In this document: positions 52,854-63,193 of the stretch, piece by piece
How positions within the stretch are numbered: position 1 is the first letter of the stretch
Layout: the number at the start of each line of letters is the position of its first letter
NCBI RefSeq assembly: GCF_017745215.1
Contig: NZ_JAGHZV010000014.1
Location: 1-64,000 of the forward strand
Direction: 5' to 3'
DNA: 64,000 nt
Origin: Sphingomonas sp.
GTDB lineage: Bacteria; Pseudomonadota; Alphaproteobacteria; Sphingomonadales; Sphingomonadaceae
Translations under genes and position numbers: made by a program
Notes under the pieces: generated by a model
The model's database searches: none
What the model was told of the DNA's origin: nothing
What the model saw: the letters and a program-made list of their open reading frames with translations, nothing else

Positions 52854-54583
52854 ACGCGGAAGTCCCCGGCTCCGCCGCCGACGGGGTCGAGGAAGGCAAG
52901 CGGCTCATCCGCATCGGCGGTGACCGTGGCCTGAGCCTCGCCGAGCGCCTGTCCGAGCGCTTCCACCGCCTGACCTGGCGCACGCCGCTCCACACGATGC
53001 GGCTGAAGGGGCGGCACCCGCTCAAGCTGATCGCGGTCGCCGACGATCCCTTCCTCGGCGACGTCGAGCGTGGCAATGCGCTGCTCGACGGCGTGGTGCT
53101 GTTCCGCGGCGAGGAGCGCGCGGTCACCGCGATCGACTTCGCCAAGGCCAATTGGTCGCCGGCGTTCGGCGAGCATCTCCAGAGCTTCGCCTGGCTGCGC
53201 GACCTCTCCTCGGTCGCGACGCGGGTCCAGGCGGCGCCGATCGCCGAGGCGATCATGCGCAAGTGGCTGGAGGAGCATGCCGAAAAGGTCTCGGATCCGG
53301 CCTGGCAGGCGGAGAATTGGGGCCGGCGCATCCTGTTCTGGACCGCGCATGCGCCGCTGATCCTCTCGACCCAGGACCTCGTCTACCGTTCGACCGTGCT
53401 CCACGCGCTCGCGCGCGGCGCTCGCCATCTCGACCGCACCGCCGAGCGCGCGCCGCTGGGCGCACCAAGGCTCGCGGCCTGGTGCGGCGTATTGGTCGCG
53501 GGGTTGATGATCCCGGGGGGCGACCCACGCCGGGCATTCGGCGAGGCCGGGCTCAAGCGCGCGCTCGACGCGCTGATGTTCAGCGACGGCGGCACCGCGG
53601 GGCGCTCGCCGGCGGGGCAGCTCGAATGCGTGCGGCTGCTGACGATGCTGATCCTCGCCTATGGCGTGCGGCGGATGGAAGCGCCCGCCTTCATGGAAGC
53701 CGCGCAGCACAAGATGGTGACGGCGCTGCTCGGCATCTGCCACGGCGACGGTGGGCTTTCGAGCTGGCAGGGATCGGCGCCGATTTCGGGCGAGATCGTC
53801 GCCCAGGCGATCGAAGCGACGGGCGTGCGCACCCGCCCGCTCAAGCAGGCGCGCGAATGGGGCTATCAGCGGCTCTCGGCGGGCAGCGTGGCGCTGATCG
53901 TCGACGCAGCGCCGCCGCCCGCCGCGCGCACGATCGAGGGCGGCTGCGCCTCGACGCTCGCCTTCGAATTCTCCGACGGGGCGCAGCGCATCGTCGTCAA
54001 TTGCGGCGGCGCGCGGATGGCGAACCATGTCGTCCCGCCCGAGCTGCGCGAAGGGCTGCGCACCACTGCGGCGCATTCGACGCTGATCGTGGGCGACAGC
54101 AATTCCACTGCCGTGCAGCCCGACGGGACGCTCGGCCGCGGCGTGCGCGAAGTCGAGCTGTCGCGCCACGAGAGCGAGACGTCGAGCCGGATCGAGGCGA
54201 GCCACGACGGCTATGCCAATCGCTACGGCTTCCTCCACCGCCGCCAGATCACGCTGGGGCCCGACGGGCGCGACATCCGCGGCGAGGACATGCTGCTCCC
54301 CGCCGGGCGGCGCGGCAAGAAGGGCGAGACGCCGTTCGCGATCCGCCTCCACCTCGCGCCGCACGTCGAAGTGGCGCTGACCGCCGACAATCAGGCGGCG
54401 TTCCTGCGCGCGCCGAGCGGCACCGTCTGGCAGTTCCGCTGCAAGGGGGGTGGGCTGGCGGTGGAAGACAGCGTGTGGATCGACGGGCGTGGCCGGCCGC
54501 AGCCGACCAGCCAGCTGGTGATCAGCGGCACCACGCCCTCCGGCGGTACCAACGTGAGCTGGGCTTTCCACAAGGCGAAGTAG
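52850..54583 (+). CDS. Heparinase II/III family protein
   Basis: 577 residues from a TTG at 52850 in a TTGA overlap with rpe, GAGAGGCGG upstream. The N-terminal alpha-toroid (about 60-330) has [19 protein letters not shown] and [17 protein letters not shown]. The C-terminal beta-sandwich (about 370-577) includes [12 protein letters not shown] and [15 protein letters not shown], as in the Hepar_II_III_C domain of rpe-linked alphaproteobacterial proteins. Probably a polysaccharide lyase or sugar-binding relative; no signal peptide seen. Confidence 0.85.
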   Translation: MNAEVPGSAADGVEEGKRLIRIGGDRGLSLAERLSERFHRLTWRTPLHTMRLKGRHPLKLIAVADDPFLGDVERGNALLDGVVLFRGEERAVTAIDFAKANWSPAFGEHLQSFAWLRDLSSVATRVQAAPIAEAIMRKWLEEHAEKVSDPAWQAENWGRRILFWTAHAPLILSTQDLVYRSTVLHALARGARHLDRTAERAPLGAPRLAAWCGVLVAGLMIPGGDPRRAFGEAGLKRALDALMFSDGGTAGRSPAGQLECVRLLTMLILAYGVRRMEAPAFMEAAQHKMVTALLGICHGDGGLSSWQGSAPISGEIVAQAIEATGVRTRPLKQAREWGYQRLSAGSVALIVDAAPPPAARTIEGGCASTLAFEFSDGAQRIVVNCGGARMANHVVPPELREGLRTTAAHSTLIVGDSNSTAVQPDGTLGRGVREVELSRHESETSSRIEASHDGYANRYGFLHRRQITLGPDGRDIRGEDMLLPAGRRGKKGETPFAIRLHLAPHVEVALTADNQAAFLRAPSGTVWQFRCKGGGLAVEDSVWIDGRGRPQPTSQLVISGTTPSGGTNVSWAFHKAK

Positions 54584-54630
54584 GCTGAATGGGGTTGCGC
54601 CGGGCGGCATGATCCTTAGGGAGGCGCGCC

Positions 54631-56202
54631 ATGGATAGCATCACGATCAAGCGCGCCCTCCTCTCGGTCTCGGACAAGACGGGGATCGTCGAGCTCGGCC
54701 AGTCGCTCGCGGCGCACGGCGTCGAGCTGGTCTCGACCGGCGGCACCGCCAAGGCGCTGCGCGACGCCGGGCTCGCGGTCCGCGACATCGCCGAGCTCAC
54801 CGGCTTCCCCGAGATGATGGACGGGCGCGTGAAGACGCTCCACCCCAAGGTCCATGGCGGGCTGCTCGCGGTGCGCGGCAACCCCGAGCATGTCGCGTCG
54901 ATGGACGCGCATGAAATCGGCGCGATCGACCTCGTCGTCGTCAACCTCTACCCCTTCGCCCAGACCGTCGCGAGCGGCGCCGACCGCGAGACGGTGATCG
55001 AGAACATCGACATCGGCGGCCCCTCGATGGTGCGCTCGGCGGCGAAGAACCATGAGTCGGTCGCGATCCTCACCGACCCGGCAGACTATGGCGTGGTGAG
55101 CGGCGGCACGACCCGTCTCGCCGACCGCAAGCGGCTGGCGATGAAGGCCTTCCAGGCGACTGCCGCCTATGACGCCGCCATCTCGGGCTGGTTCGCGCAT
55201 GTCGACCAGGGCGAGCGCTTCCCCGACCGGGTGGCGCTGCCGATGATCAAGCAGGCCGAGCTGCGCTACGGCGAGAACCCGCACCAGATCGCCGCGCTCT
55301 ACACCCAGGCGGCGGGCGGGGTGAACGGCATCGCCCAGGCCCGCCAGGTCCAGGGCAAGGAGCTCAGCTACAACAACTACAACGACGCCGACGCCGCGCT
55401 CGAGCTGGTCAGCGAGTTCCGCGACGGGCCGCCGACGGTGGTGATCGTCAAGCACGCCAATCCCTGCGGCGTGGCGACGGGCGAGACGCTGATCGACGCC
55501 TATCGCGCCGCCTTCGCCTGCGACACCGTCTCGGCGTTCGGCGGGATCATCGCGGTCAACCGCCCCCTCGACGAAGCGACCGCCGAGGCGATCTCGGAGA
55601 TCTTCACCGAGGTCGTCGCGGCGCCCGACGCCGACGAAGCCGCGCGCGCGGTGTTCGCCCGCAAGAAGAACCTGCGGCTGCTGCTCACCGGCGACCTTCC
55701 CGACCCCGCCCGCCGCGGACGCGCGATGAAGTCGATCGCGGGCGGGTTTCTGGTCCAGTCGCGCGACGACGGCATCGTGACGCGAGACCAGCTCAAGGTG
55801 GTGACGAAACGCGCGCCCACCGAGCAGGAGCTCGCCGACTGCCTCTTCGCCTGGACGGTGGCCAAGCACGTCAAGTCGAACGCGATCGTCTATGCCAGGG
55901 GCGGCTCGACCGCGGGGATCGGCGCGGGACAGATGAACCGGCTCGAGAGCGCACGGATCGCTGCGTGGAAGGCCCGCGACGCTGCCGACAAGGCCGGCTG
56001 GGCCGAGCCGCGCACGATCGGCTCGGCCGTGGCGTCGGACGCCTTCTTCCCCTTCGCCGACGGGCTGCTCGCCGCCGTCGAGGCGGGCGCGACCGCGGTG
56101 ATCCAGCCGGGCGGATCGATCCGCGACGCCGACGTCATCGCCGCCGCCGACGAAGCGGGGCTGGCGATGGTCTTCACCGGCATGCGCCACTTCCGCCATT
56201 GA
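54631..56202 (+). CDS. purH: Bifunctional AICAR transformylase / IMP cyclohydrolase
   Basis: 523 residues. The last two steps to IMP. The MGS/cyclohydrolase part (1-190) has [30 protein letters not shown] and [15 protein letters not shown]. The transformylase part has [23 protein letters not shown] and [13 protein letters not shown]. Length is normal. Confidence 0.97.
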   Translation: MDSITIKRALLSVSDKTGIVELGQSLAAHGVELVSTGGTAKALRDAGLAVRDIAELTGFPEMMDGRVKTLHPKVHGGLLAVRGNPEHVASMDAHEIGAIDLVVVNLYPFAQTVASGADRETVIENIDIGGPSMVRSAAKNHESVAILTDPADYGVVSGGTTRLADRKRLAMKAFQATAAYDAAISGWFAHVDQGERFPDRVALPMIKQAELRYGENPHQIAALYTQAAGGVNGIAQARQVQGKELSYNNYNDADAALELVSEFRDGPPTVVIVKHANPCGVATGETLIDAYRAAFACDTVSAFGGIIAVNRPLDEATAEAISEIFTEVVAAPDADEAARAVFARKKNLRLLLTGDLPDPARRGRAMKSIAGGFLVQSRDDGIVTRDQLKVVTKRAPTEQELADCLFAWTVAKHVKSNAIVYARGGSTAGIGAGQMNRLESARIAAWKARDAADKAGWAEPRTIGSAVASDAFFPFADGLLAAVEAGATAVIQPGGSIRDADVIAAADEAGLAMVFTGMRHFRH

Positions 56203-56214
56203 GGCGGGGCGGGA

Positions 56215-56976
56215 TCAGTTCCCGCCAGACGCCTTGCAGATCGCGTTGCAGTCGGGCTTGGCGTAGATCGCCGCCAGCGCATTGATCTTGGCACGAATGT
56301 CGGCGGGCGCCGTCTTCACATAGCCCAGCACCTTGTCGTGCATCGCCGCACGGTCGGCGGGGGAGAAGGAGGCGGCAATCGGCGGCGCCGATTCGATCAG
56401 CGCGGCGACGATGCTGGCGCGGTTCGCGGCGCTGAACTCCGGGCTCGCCACGGTCGACAGCGATCCGTTGATCGTCTGGTCGGCGCCGTCGTGCATCTGG
56501 CGCAGCGCCGGCGCGATGTTCGTGCGATTGCCCGCGTCCATCTTCGCGACGATCGGCTCGACGGCAAGGAAGCCGCGCCCGAGGCACAGATTGGCGGCGA
56601 CCGCGCTCAGCGTCATTTCGTTCTGGATCTTGATGACGAAGGCGTCGAGCGCGGAGCCGCCGCCGGTCTGGCGGTTGCCGAAGTCGACATAGGCGACGAT
56701 CGCCAGGCCAATGCCGGTGCAGGCGCGGCCGGCGACATCGGGATTGGCCGGGATCGCACGCACCGTATCGGCGTCGAAGGCCGTGCGGACCAGCGCGGCG
56801 TCGCCGTTGGTGAGCAGCGGCGGCTGGTCGGTCTTGGCGGCACCGTCGAGCTTGGCCTTGAGCGTCGCGGTCGCCGAGATCAGCGCCTCGGGGTCGCCCG
56901 GCGTGGCGGCGAGCGCCGGCACCGCCAGCCCGATCGCCGCGGCCAGCAGAACGGCCTTGCCCATCATACCACGCAT
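56215..56976 (-). CDS. Secreted hypothetical protein
   Basis: 253 residues. Signal peptide ending VPALA. The mature part is helical with four cysteines ([23 protein letters not shown]), likely paired. A pattern of 20-30-residue helices is visible, such as [19 protein letters not shown]. No enzyme motif. Convergent with purH (12-nt gap). Alternative starts lie 9-12 nt downstream (MMGKAV). Confidence 0.65.
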   Translation of the reverse strand: MRGMMGKAVLLAAAIGLAVPALAATPGDPEALISATATLKAKLDGAAKTDQPPLLTNGDAALVRTAFDADTVRAIPANPDVAGRACTGIGLAIVAYVDFGNRQTGGGSALDAFVIKIQNEMTLSAVAANLCLGRGFLAVEPIVAKMDAGNRTNIAPALRQMHDGADQTINGSLSTVASPEFSAANRASIVAALIESAPPIAASFSPADRAAMHDKVLGYVKTAPADIRAKINALAAIYAKPDCNAICKASGGN

Positions 56977-57052
56977 ATCCCGAACCCCTCAGTCGCCTTG
57001 TCCCGCCGATGCATATCGTGCCCGAGGGCGGTCGCCCAGCGAAATCCGGACC

Positions 57053-58561
57053 TTAGGGCGCGTCGTCGATCAGCGTGGGCTGCTCGCGCGGCATCTTGCG
57101 GAACAGCGCCTTGTCCTCGGGACCGAAGGCGAGGCGAAACAGCACGAGGAAATAGGCGGCGAGCATCAGCGGGATGCCGATCGAGAGCTGCGCCCATTCG
57201 GGGAATCTGCTGATCCCCACACCCACGCCCGCGCAGACCAGCATCGCCGCGATCAGCCCCCATCGGATCGGCGAGACGCCGGCGCCGAGCAGCCGCGACA
57301 GCATCGTCGCCTTGATCACCGAGCCGATCGCGAGCGACAGCGCAAGCGCCACCGCGGGCCCCGCCGCCTGATAGGCGGGCGGCCAGCCTTGGTCGCGCAG
57401 CCACAGCACCAGCACGAAGCTGAGCGCGATCTGCAGCGTGATCGTGAAGATCGACACCATCAGGTTGCGGTGCCGCGCGACATAGACGAGCACGCTTTCG
57501 CTCACCGCACCCGGCGCGGCGAGCACTTCGGCGGCGAGCAGGATGCAGAGCGCGCCAGCGCCCGCGACGAACTGGTGGCCGAGCAGCCCCATCACGCCAT
57601 CCGAAGTGATGCCGAGCGAGATCGCCACCGCCCCCTGCACCGCGACGATCCAGAAGGCGACCTGGCGGACCTGCTTCGCCACCGACGCCTTGTCCCCCAC
57701 CGCCAGGCAGCGCGTGACCACGGGGCCGAGGATCGGGTCGAAGGTCGTCTTGAACTTCTGCGCCAGCGTCGCGACCTGCTGCGCCATGTAATAGACGCCG
57801 ACGAAGGCGGGCGGGAACATCAGGCCGAGGATGAAGCGGTCGACGTTGCGGCTGCCCCATTCGAGCGCGTCGGCGCCGGCGAGCGGGGCGTTGGCACGGG
57901 CCATGGCGGCGAGCTCGACCGGGCGCGGCTTCCAGCCGTGCGGCAGGCCGTAGGTGCGCAGCAGCGGCACCATCGCGGCGATCAGCATCGCGCTGGTCGA
58001 GCAGACATAGGAGAGGATCAGCCCGTCCTTGTGCGCGACATAGGAGAGCAGCCAGGCGGCGATGGTGATCGTCCAGGGTTCGATGATCGCGCGCGCGGTC
58101 ACCTGCGCGCCGACATTGTGCCGATAGGCGAGCGCCGAGAAAGCGACGTCGGACCAGGCGAGCGCGAAGACGATGAGCCCCAGCGCGCGGTCGAGCCCGC
58201 GCACCTGGCTGTTGGGGTACATGATCTCGGGGAAGAGCGCGAGCACGCCCGCGGCGCAGAGCCCGGCGAACAGCGCGACGACGAGCGCGTCGGCGACGAC
58301 ATGGCTGTGCGGCCGGTCGGTCTGCGCGAGCGCTTGGGCGAGCCCGCGCTTGAGTCCCAGCGTCGCGAGCAGCGCCGCGCATTCGAGCACGAGCACGAGC
58401 AGCGCGAACCGCCCGGTAAGCTCGGGCCCATAGACGCGGCCGGCAATGAACAGGAAGGGCATCCGCCCGGCGAGCCGGACGAAGAACCCCATGATGTTGG
58501 TCCGCCCACCCTTGGCGAGCGCGTTGAGGTCGTCCTGCGACGCCGAGGACTCAGTCGCCAC
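57053..58561 (-). CDS. Oligosaccharide/polysaccharide flippase family protein
   Basis: 502 residues from a GTG at 58561 (GAGGG 8 nt upstream). About 12-14 membrane helices, with FVRLAGRMPFLFIAGRVYGPE at the start, typical of Wzx/PST transporters that move lipid-linked sugars across the inner membrane. The start overlaps the upstream gene by 11 nt. It is the third gene of polA-59420-flippase. No glycosyltransferase is nearby. Confidence 0.88.
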   Translation of the reverse strand: MATESSASQDDLNALAKGGRTNIMGFFVRLAGRMPFLFIAGRVYGPELTGRFALLVLVLECAALLATLGLKRGLAQALAQTDRPHSHVVADALVVALFAGLCAAGVLALFPEIMYPNSQVRGLDRALGLIVFALAWSDVAFSALAYRHNVGAQVTARAIIEPWTITIAAWLLSYVAHKDGLILSYVCSTSAMLIAAMVPLLRTYGLPHGWKPRPVELAAMARANAPLAGADALEWGSRNVDRFILGLMFPPAFVGVYYMAQQVATLAQKFKTTFDPILGPVVTRCLAVGDKASVAKQVRQVAFWIVAVQGAVAISLGITSDGVMGLLGHQFVAGAGALCILLAAEVLAAPGAVSESVLVYVARHRNLMVSIFTITLQIALSFVLVLWLRDQGWPPAYQAAGPAVALALSLAIGSVIKATMLSRLLGAGVSPIRWGLIAAMLVCAGVGVGISRFPEWAQLSIGIPLMLAAYFLVLFRLAFGPEDKALFRKMPREQPTLIDDAP

Positions 58562-59420
58562 TGCCGATGCCCTCGAGGCGCACGCTTCGCACGACGATCG
58601 GATCGGCGTTCAGCGATGTGGACGCGGCGGTCGCGACCGTCATCATGATGTAGCGTTGCGCATCATGGTCGCCCGGCACTTCGGAGAAGCCGAGCGAGAC
58701 GCAATAGGTTTGCGGCTCATCGCGACAGGCGTCCACTTCGATCACCGAGCCGTCCTCGGTCAGCTCGTGCCCTTTGAGCGGCTTGCGCGGGCCATCGCAG
58801 AGCCATCCGGCCGGCGCCTTTCCATGCTCACGGCACTCGATTGCGCCCGGCCAGGACTGGGCGGCCCGCAGCACGCGCGCGACGAACCAGGCTTCTTCGG
58901 GGTGGAGATCATGTCTACCGCGGAAGCTGCCGGAGAAATAGCCGGTCTCGCGATCGAAATCGTCCTGCCAGAGCACCGGCACGGCGGCGGCGCAGGCCGC
59001 ATCCTGGACGGTGGGATCGGGGAGGTTCCGGTCGGGCGATGGCTCGACCTTGCCGATCACCTTGTACCAGCTGTTACGCCAGACCTGCGACGCCACTGTC
59101 GGTGTATTCGCGCCGCTGCGCTTCGGGTCGGCGGGATCGAAATTGACGATGAACACGTCCGCCTTGCACATCCCCCAAAGTGAATGCTCGGGTGCTCGCG
59201 CAAGAAGGATTCGGCTGAGCACGCCGGGATGCCCCACGGCATCGCCCGAATCGATTCGCGCTTCCCGGATCGAAGCACCCACCACGCCGAGCACGCGCCG
59301 CGCCAGCTGCGGCACGGACATCGCACGCGCTTCCTCGAGCGTGAGCGTGTCGGCAGACTTGGCGTTGGCGGGCAGCGAAGCGAGGGCAAGCCCGAGACCC
59401 ATGGCGACGCGCAGGATCAA
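58551..59420 (-). CDS. Secreted hypothetical protein
   Basis: 289 residues from a TTG at 59420 (TTGA overlap with polA); ATG at 59402 is possible. Signal peptide ending LPANA. The mature part has several Cys (MCKADVF, DAACAAAV, IECREHG, WLCDGP, DACRD, TYCVSL) and Trp. A disulfide-rich periplasmic domain is likely. Function unknown. Codons are a little less GC-biased than in polA. Confidence 0.7.
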   Translation of the reverse strand: MILRVAMGLGLALASLPANAKSADTLTLEEARAMSVPQLARRVLGVVGASIREARIDSGDAVGHPGVLSRILLARAPEHSLWGMCKADVFIVNFDPADPKRSGANTPTVASQVWRNSWYKVIGKVEPSPDRNLPDPTVQDAACAAAVPVLWQDDFDRETGYFSGSFRGRHDLHPEEAWFVARVLRAAQSWPGAIECREHGKAPAGWLCDGPRKPLKGHELTEDGSVIEVDACRDEPQTYCVSLGFSEVPGDHDAQRYIMMTVATAASTSLNADPIVVRSVRLEGIGSGD

Positions 59421-62143
59421 TGCGCGGCGCCCCAGCTCGGGCCGACGCCGATCTCGACGCCCAGCGGCACGCTGAGCTTGACCGCCGGCTCCGCCGCGGT
59501 TGCCATGACGCGCTCGATCACGGGCCTGGCCCTCTCCACATCCTCTTCCGGCAGCTCGAATACCAGTTCGTCGTGGACTTGCATAAGCATCTTCACGCGC
59601 GGCAGCCCGGCCTCGGCCAGCGCCGGGCCCATCCGCGCCATCGCGCGCTTGATGATGTCGGCACTCGTCCCCTGGATCGGCGCGTTGATAGCCGCGCGCT
59701 CGCTGCCGCCGCGCTCGTTGGGGTTGGGCGACTTCAGGCGGGGGAAGTGCGTCTTGCGGCCGAACAGCGTCGTCGTATAGCCCCGCGCCTTGGCCTCGTT
59801 CAGCGTGTCGGCGATGTAGCGGTTGATCATCGCCTGCGCTTCGTCCGCGCTCACGTCGAGCCGGCCCGCCAGCCCCCAGCGCGAGATGCCGTAGAGGATC
59901 GCGAAGTTGATCGTCTTGGCGCGCCCGCGGGTGTCGCGGTTGACTTCGCCGAACAGCTCCTGCGCGGTCAGGTTGTGGATGTCGTCGCCGCGCTCGAAGG
60001 CGTCGCGCAGCTGCGGCACGTCGGCGATGTGCGCCGCGAGGCGAAGCTCGATCTGCGAATAGTCGGCCGAGAGGATGACGTTGCCCGGCTCCGCCACGAA
60101 GGCGTCGCGGATCTGGCGGCCGACTTCGGTGCGGACCGGGATGTTCTGGAGGTTGGGGTCGGTCGACGAGAGCCGCCCGGTCTGCGCGCCGGTGAGGCTG
60201 TAGCTGGTGTGGACGCGGCCGGTCGCCGGGTTGATCTGCGCCTGGAGCGCGTCGGTGTAGGTCGACTTGAGCTTGGTGAGCTGGCGCCAGTCGAGCACCT
60301 TCAGGACCAAGTCACGCCCGGGTGAATCCTTGTCGGCGGCGATGCGCTCGAGCTCGTTGACGTCGGTCGAATAGACGCCCGACTTGCCCTTGCGCCCGCC
60401 CTTGATCCCCATCCGCTCGAACAGCACGTCGCCCAATTGCTTGGGGCTGCCGATGGTGAACTTGAACCCGGCGATCTCGTGGATCTCGGTCTCGAGCGCG
60501 GCGATCTGGTGCGCGAACTCGTCGGAGAGCCGCGCGAGCGTCGGCGCGTCGACCTTGACGCCGGCCAGTTCCATGTCGGCGATCACCTGGACGAGCGGGC
60601 GGTCGACCATCTCGTAGACGCGCGTCGCCTGCTCATAGGGCAGCCGCGGCTTGAGCCGGCGCCACAGCCGCAGCGTCACGTCGGCATCCTCGGCGGCGTA
60701 GCGCGTGGCGGTCTTGAGGTCGACTTCCTGGAAGCCGAGCTGGTTCTTGCCCGTGCCGACGACGTCCTTGTAGGCGATGCAGCTGTGCGAGAGGTGCGTC
60801 GCGGCGAGCTCGTCCATGCCATGGCCGTGGAGCCCCGCGTCGAGGTCGAAGCTCATCACGATCGTGTCGTCATAGGGCGCGACCCGGAGTCCCAGCCGCG
60901 CGAGCACGATCAGGTCGTACTTGAGGTTGTGGCCGATCTTGAGGACCGTCGGATCCTCGAGCAGCGGCTTGAGCTTCGCCAGCACCAGCGCGCGGTCGAG
61001 TTGCTCGGGCTTCTCGGCGAACATGTCGGTGCCGCCATGCGCGACGGGGATGTAGCAGGCGAGGTTGGGGTGGAGCGCCATCGAGACGCCGACCAGATCG
61101 GCGCGCGTGGCGTCGACGCCCGTCGTCTCGGTATCGATCGCCACCCAGCCCTGGTGCTTCGAGGCGATGATCCAGCGATCGAGCGCTTCCTCGGTGACCA
61201 CGGTCTCATAGCCGTCGTGGTTGCACGGCGGGTCTTCCTCCAGCCCCGGCGTCTCGTGCGTCTCGACCGGCGCATCGGCGACGGCCGCCAGGCGGCCCAG
61301 CAGCGTCTTGAAGCCGTGATGCTCGAGGAAGGCGCGCAGCGGCGCTTCGGGGATGCCCTTGAGCTCGAGGTCCTCGAGCGGCTCGGGAAGCGGTACGTCG
61401 CATGCCAGCTCGACGAGCTGGCGCGAGAGCCGCGCCATCTCGGCATGCTCGATGAGATTGTCGCGCATCTTCGATGGCTTCATCGACGGCGCCGCCGCCA
61501 GCACCGCCTCGACCGTGCCGAACTCCTCGATCAGCTTGGCCGCCGTCTTGGGCCCGATGCCCTTGACGCCCGGGACGTTGTCGACGCTGTCACCCATCAG
61601 CGCGAGCACTTCGCCCAGCTTCTCGGGGCCGACGCCGAACTTCTCGCGCGTGTCCTCGGGCCCCAGCCGGCGGTTGTTCATCGTGTCGAGCATGTCGACC
61701 GACGGATCGGTCATCAGCTGCATCAGGTCCTTGTCGGAGCTGACGATGGTGACTTGCCAGCCCTGCGCCAGCGCCGCCTTGGTGTAGCTCGCGATCAGGT
61801 CGTCCGCTTCCCAGCCCAGCTCCTCGATGCAGGGAAGCGAGAAGGCGCGAGTCGCGTCGCGGATCATCGGGAACTGCGGGACCAGGTCCTCGGGCGCGGG
61901 CGGGCGATGCGCCTTGTACTGGTCGTAGAGGTCGTTGCGGAAGGTATGCTCGCTCTTGTCGAGGATCACGGCCATGTGGGTTGGGCCGTCGGCCTTGTGG
62001 AGCGCGTCGGCGAGCTTCCACAACATGGTGGTGTAGCCATAGACCGCGCCGACCGGCTCGCCATGCTTGTTGGTGAGCGGCGGCAGCCGATGATAGGCGC
62101 GGAAGATATAGCCGGAGCCGTCGACGAGATAGAGATGGGGCAT
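59417..62143 (-). CDS. polA: DNA polymerase I
   Basis: 908 residues from the ATG at 62143. The 5'-3' nuclease part (1-290) has VDGSGYIFRAYH, GWEADDLIASY and GDSVDNVPGVKGIGPKTA. The 3'-5' exonuclease part has IDTETTGVDATRADLVG, so its DxE motif is intact. The polymerase motifs are SADYSQIELRLAAHIA (A), RDTRGRAKTINFAILYG (B) and MLMQVHDELVFE (C). All three activities are expected. First gene of its operon. Confidence 0.96.
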   Translation of the reverse strand: MPHLYLVDGSGYIFRAYHRLPPLTNKHGEPVGAVYGYTTMLWKLADALHKADGPTHMAVILDKSEHTFRNDLYDQYKAHRPPAPEDLVPQFPMIRDATRAFSLPCIEELGWEADDLIASYTKAALAQGWQVTIVSSDKDLMQLMTDPSVDMLDTMNNRRLGPEDTREKFGVGPEKLGEVLALMGDSVDNVPGVKGIGPKTAAKLIEEFGTVEAVLAAAPSMKPSKMRDNLIEHAEMARLSRQLVELACDVPLPEPLEDLELKGIPEAPLRAFLEHHGFKTLLGRLAAVADAPVETHETPGLEEDPPCNHDGYETVVTEEALDRWIIASKHQGWVAIDTETTGVDATRADLVGVSMALHPNLACYIPVAHGGTDMFAEKPEQLDRALVLAKLKPLLEDPTVLKIGHNLKYDLIVLARLGLRVAPYDDTIVMSFDLDAGLHGHGMDELAATHLSHSCIAYKDVVGTGKNQLGFQEVDLKTATRYAAEDADVTLRLWRRLKPRLPYEQATRVYEMVDRPLVQVIADMELAGVKVDAPTLARLSDEFAHQIAALETEIHEIAGFKFTIGSPKQLGDVLFERMGIKGGRKGKSGVYSTDVNELERIAADKDSPGRDLVLKVLDWRQLTKLKSTYTDALQAQINPATGRVHTSYSLTGAQTGRLSSTDPNLQNIPVRTEVGRQIRDAFVAEPGNVILSADYSQIELRLAAHIADVPQLRDAFERGDDIHNLTAQELFGEVNRDTRGRAKTINFAILYGISRWGLAGRLDVSADEAQAMINRYIADTLNEAKARGYTTTLFGRKTHFPRLKSPNPNERGGSERAAINAPIQGTSADIIKRAMARMGPALAEAGLPRVKMLMQVHDELVFELPEEDVERARPVIERVMATAAEPAVKLSVPLGVEIGVGPSWGAAH

Positions 62144-62159
62144 ATCGCGCAGCGGGATA

Positions 62160-62519
62160 GCCGAGCGGGCTGGCGGAACAAAGCCCCCAAGCTGGTCTGG
62201 CGTGCGTCGTGGAAGATGATTTCGAGCGTATGGCGCGCGCCCGAGCGGACTTCGCTCACCCATGGCGCATCGTCACGCGATAGTCGCCGCGGGCGCTGGT
62301 TGACCGCGAGCACCAGCAGCACCGTCGGTCGCGCCTGGCCCGCCGCATGGCAACGCGCACGACCGTCGGCGTGCGCCTGTGGGGAAGCGCCGGGCGCGGC
62401 CCCTGCGCGCATACCAGCCGTCGGCGATCGCGGCGAGCGCGGGATAGAGCATGGCCCCGAGCGCCGCGAGCGGATCAGCGAAATAACGGCAGCCACGCGC
62501 CCGAAGCCGTGGCGCATCC
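62160..62519 (-). pseudogene. Decayed 2OG-Fe(II) oxygenase (PF09859-like) remnant
   Basis: Joining the three minus-strand frames gives MRHGFGR, then CRYFADPLAALGAMLYPALA with AIADGWYAR, then HADGRARCHAAGQARPT, then a jump to LAVNQRP, RGDYRVTMRHG and VSEVRSGARHTLEIIFHDAR. These match, in order, blocks of the 2OG-Fe(II) oxygenase family whose members have RCHAAGQTRPTPLLLQYG and end RRHTLGIIFHDA. At least three frameshifts are needed. The stretch of about 70 residues that should carry HxD (LHQDLYGE) is gone, as is the 5' part. It is non-functional. Confidence 0.75.
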
Positions 62520-63176
62520 CTACACCACCGGGTAGCGCAGCCGCCCGATGAAACGCGAGAGGCTGGGCTTGTGCTTGCCGCGGCCGAGCAGCTGGGCCTT
62601 GGCCTTTTCGAAGCGCATGATCCCGTCGATCCGCCGGCCCAGGAAGGCGCGCGTCTCGGCCCAGCCGTCGCTGTCGTCCTGGAGATAGACCGCCAGCGTC
62701 GCGGCATAGACCCCGGCGAGGATCGTGCGCTTGGTGTAATGGTTATAGTCGGTCGCAGTGTCGCCGGCGAGGCGCCACATCGCATCGGCCGCGCGCCAGC
62801 CGAGCCTGACGGCATGGGCGGCGTTCTGCGGCATCGCCAGGATCGTGGCGGCGCGGCGCAGCGCCTCGCGGTTGGGCGCGAGCAGCTCGAGCCGCGTCTC
62901 GACCAGCGCAGTGATGCGCTCGCGGATCTTCATCGTGGCCAGCCGCTCCGCCGGCAGCCGCTCGGCCATCGCCGCGTCGATCCACGCGAACCAGGCATCG
63001 ATCATCGCGAGCGGCGTCTCGAAGGCGAGCCCGGCGATGCCGCGGTCGAGCCCCATCGAGTCGGCGGCGGCGTCGACTGCGCGCGCGTTCCAGCCATCGA
63101 ACGCAGCGTTGGCGGCGACCGGCGCGGCAAGCGCGGCGCGGATCTCGTCGAGCGTGGGATCGGGCGGGAGCGCCAT
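62520..63176 (-). CDS. COQ9 family protein
   Basis: 218 residues. DPTLDEIRAALAAPVAANAAF and FDGWNARAVDAAADSMGLD at the start, helical C-terminal part with TDYNHYTKRTILAGVYAATL and WLQDDS-type YLQDDSDGWAETRAFLGRRI. This is the COQ9 lipid-binding fold related to TetR, which aids hydroxylation steps in ubiquinone synthesis. Typical length for alphaproteobacteria. The oxygenase remnant lies directly behind it. Confidence 0.93.
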   Translation of the reverse strand: MALPPDPTLDEIRAALAAPVAANAAFDGWNARAVDAAADSMGLDRGIAGLAFETPLAMIDAWFAWIDAAMAERLPAERLATMKIRERITALVETRLELLAPNREALRRAATILAMPQNAAHAVRLGWRAADAMWRLAGDTATDYNHYTKRTILAGVYAATLAVYLQDDSDGWAETRAFLGRRIDGIMRFEKAKAQLLGRGKHKPSLSRFIGRLRYPVV

Positions 63177-63193
63177 GGGCTCGCTCTACGCTT

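Noticed and set aside
54616..56199. A 527-codon open frame antisense to purH
   Set aside because: Shadow of a highly conserved gene with GC-biased third positions.
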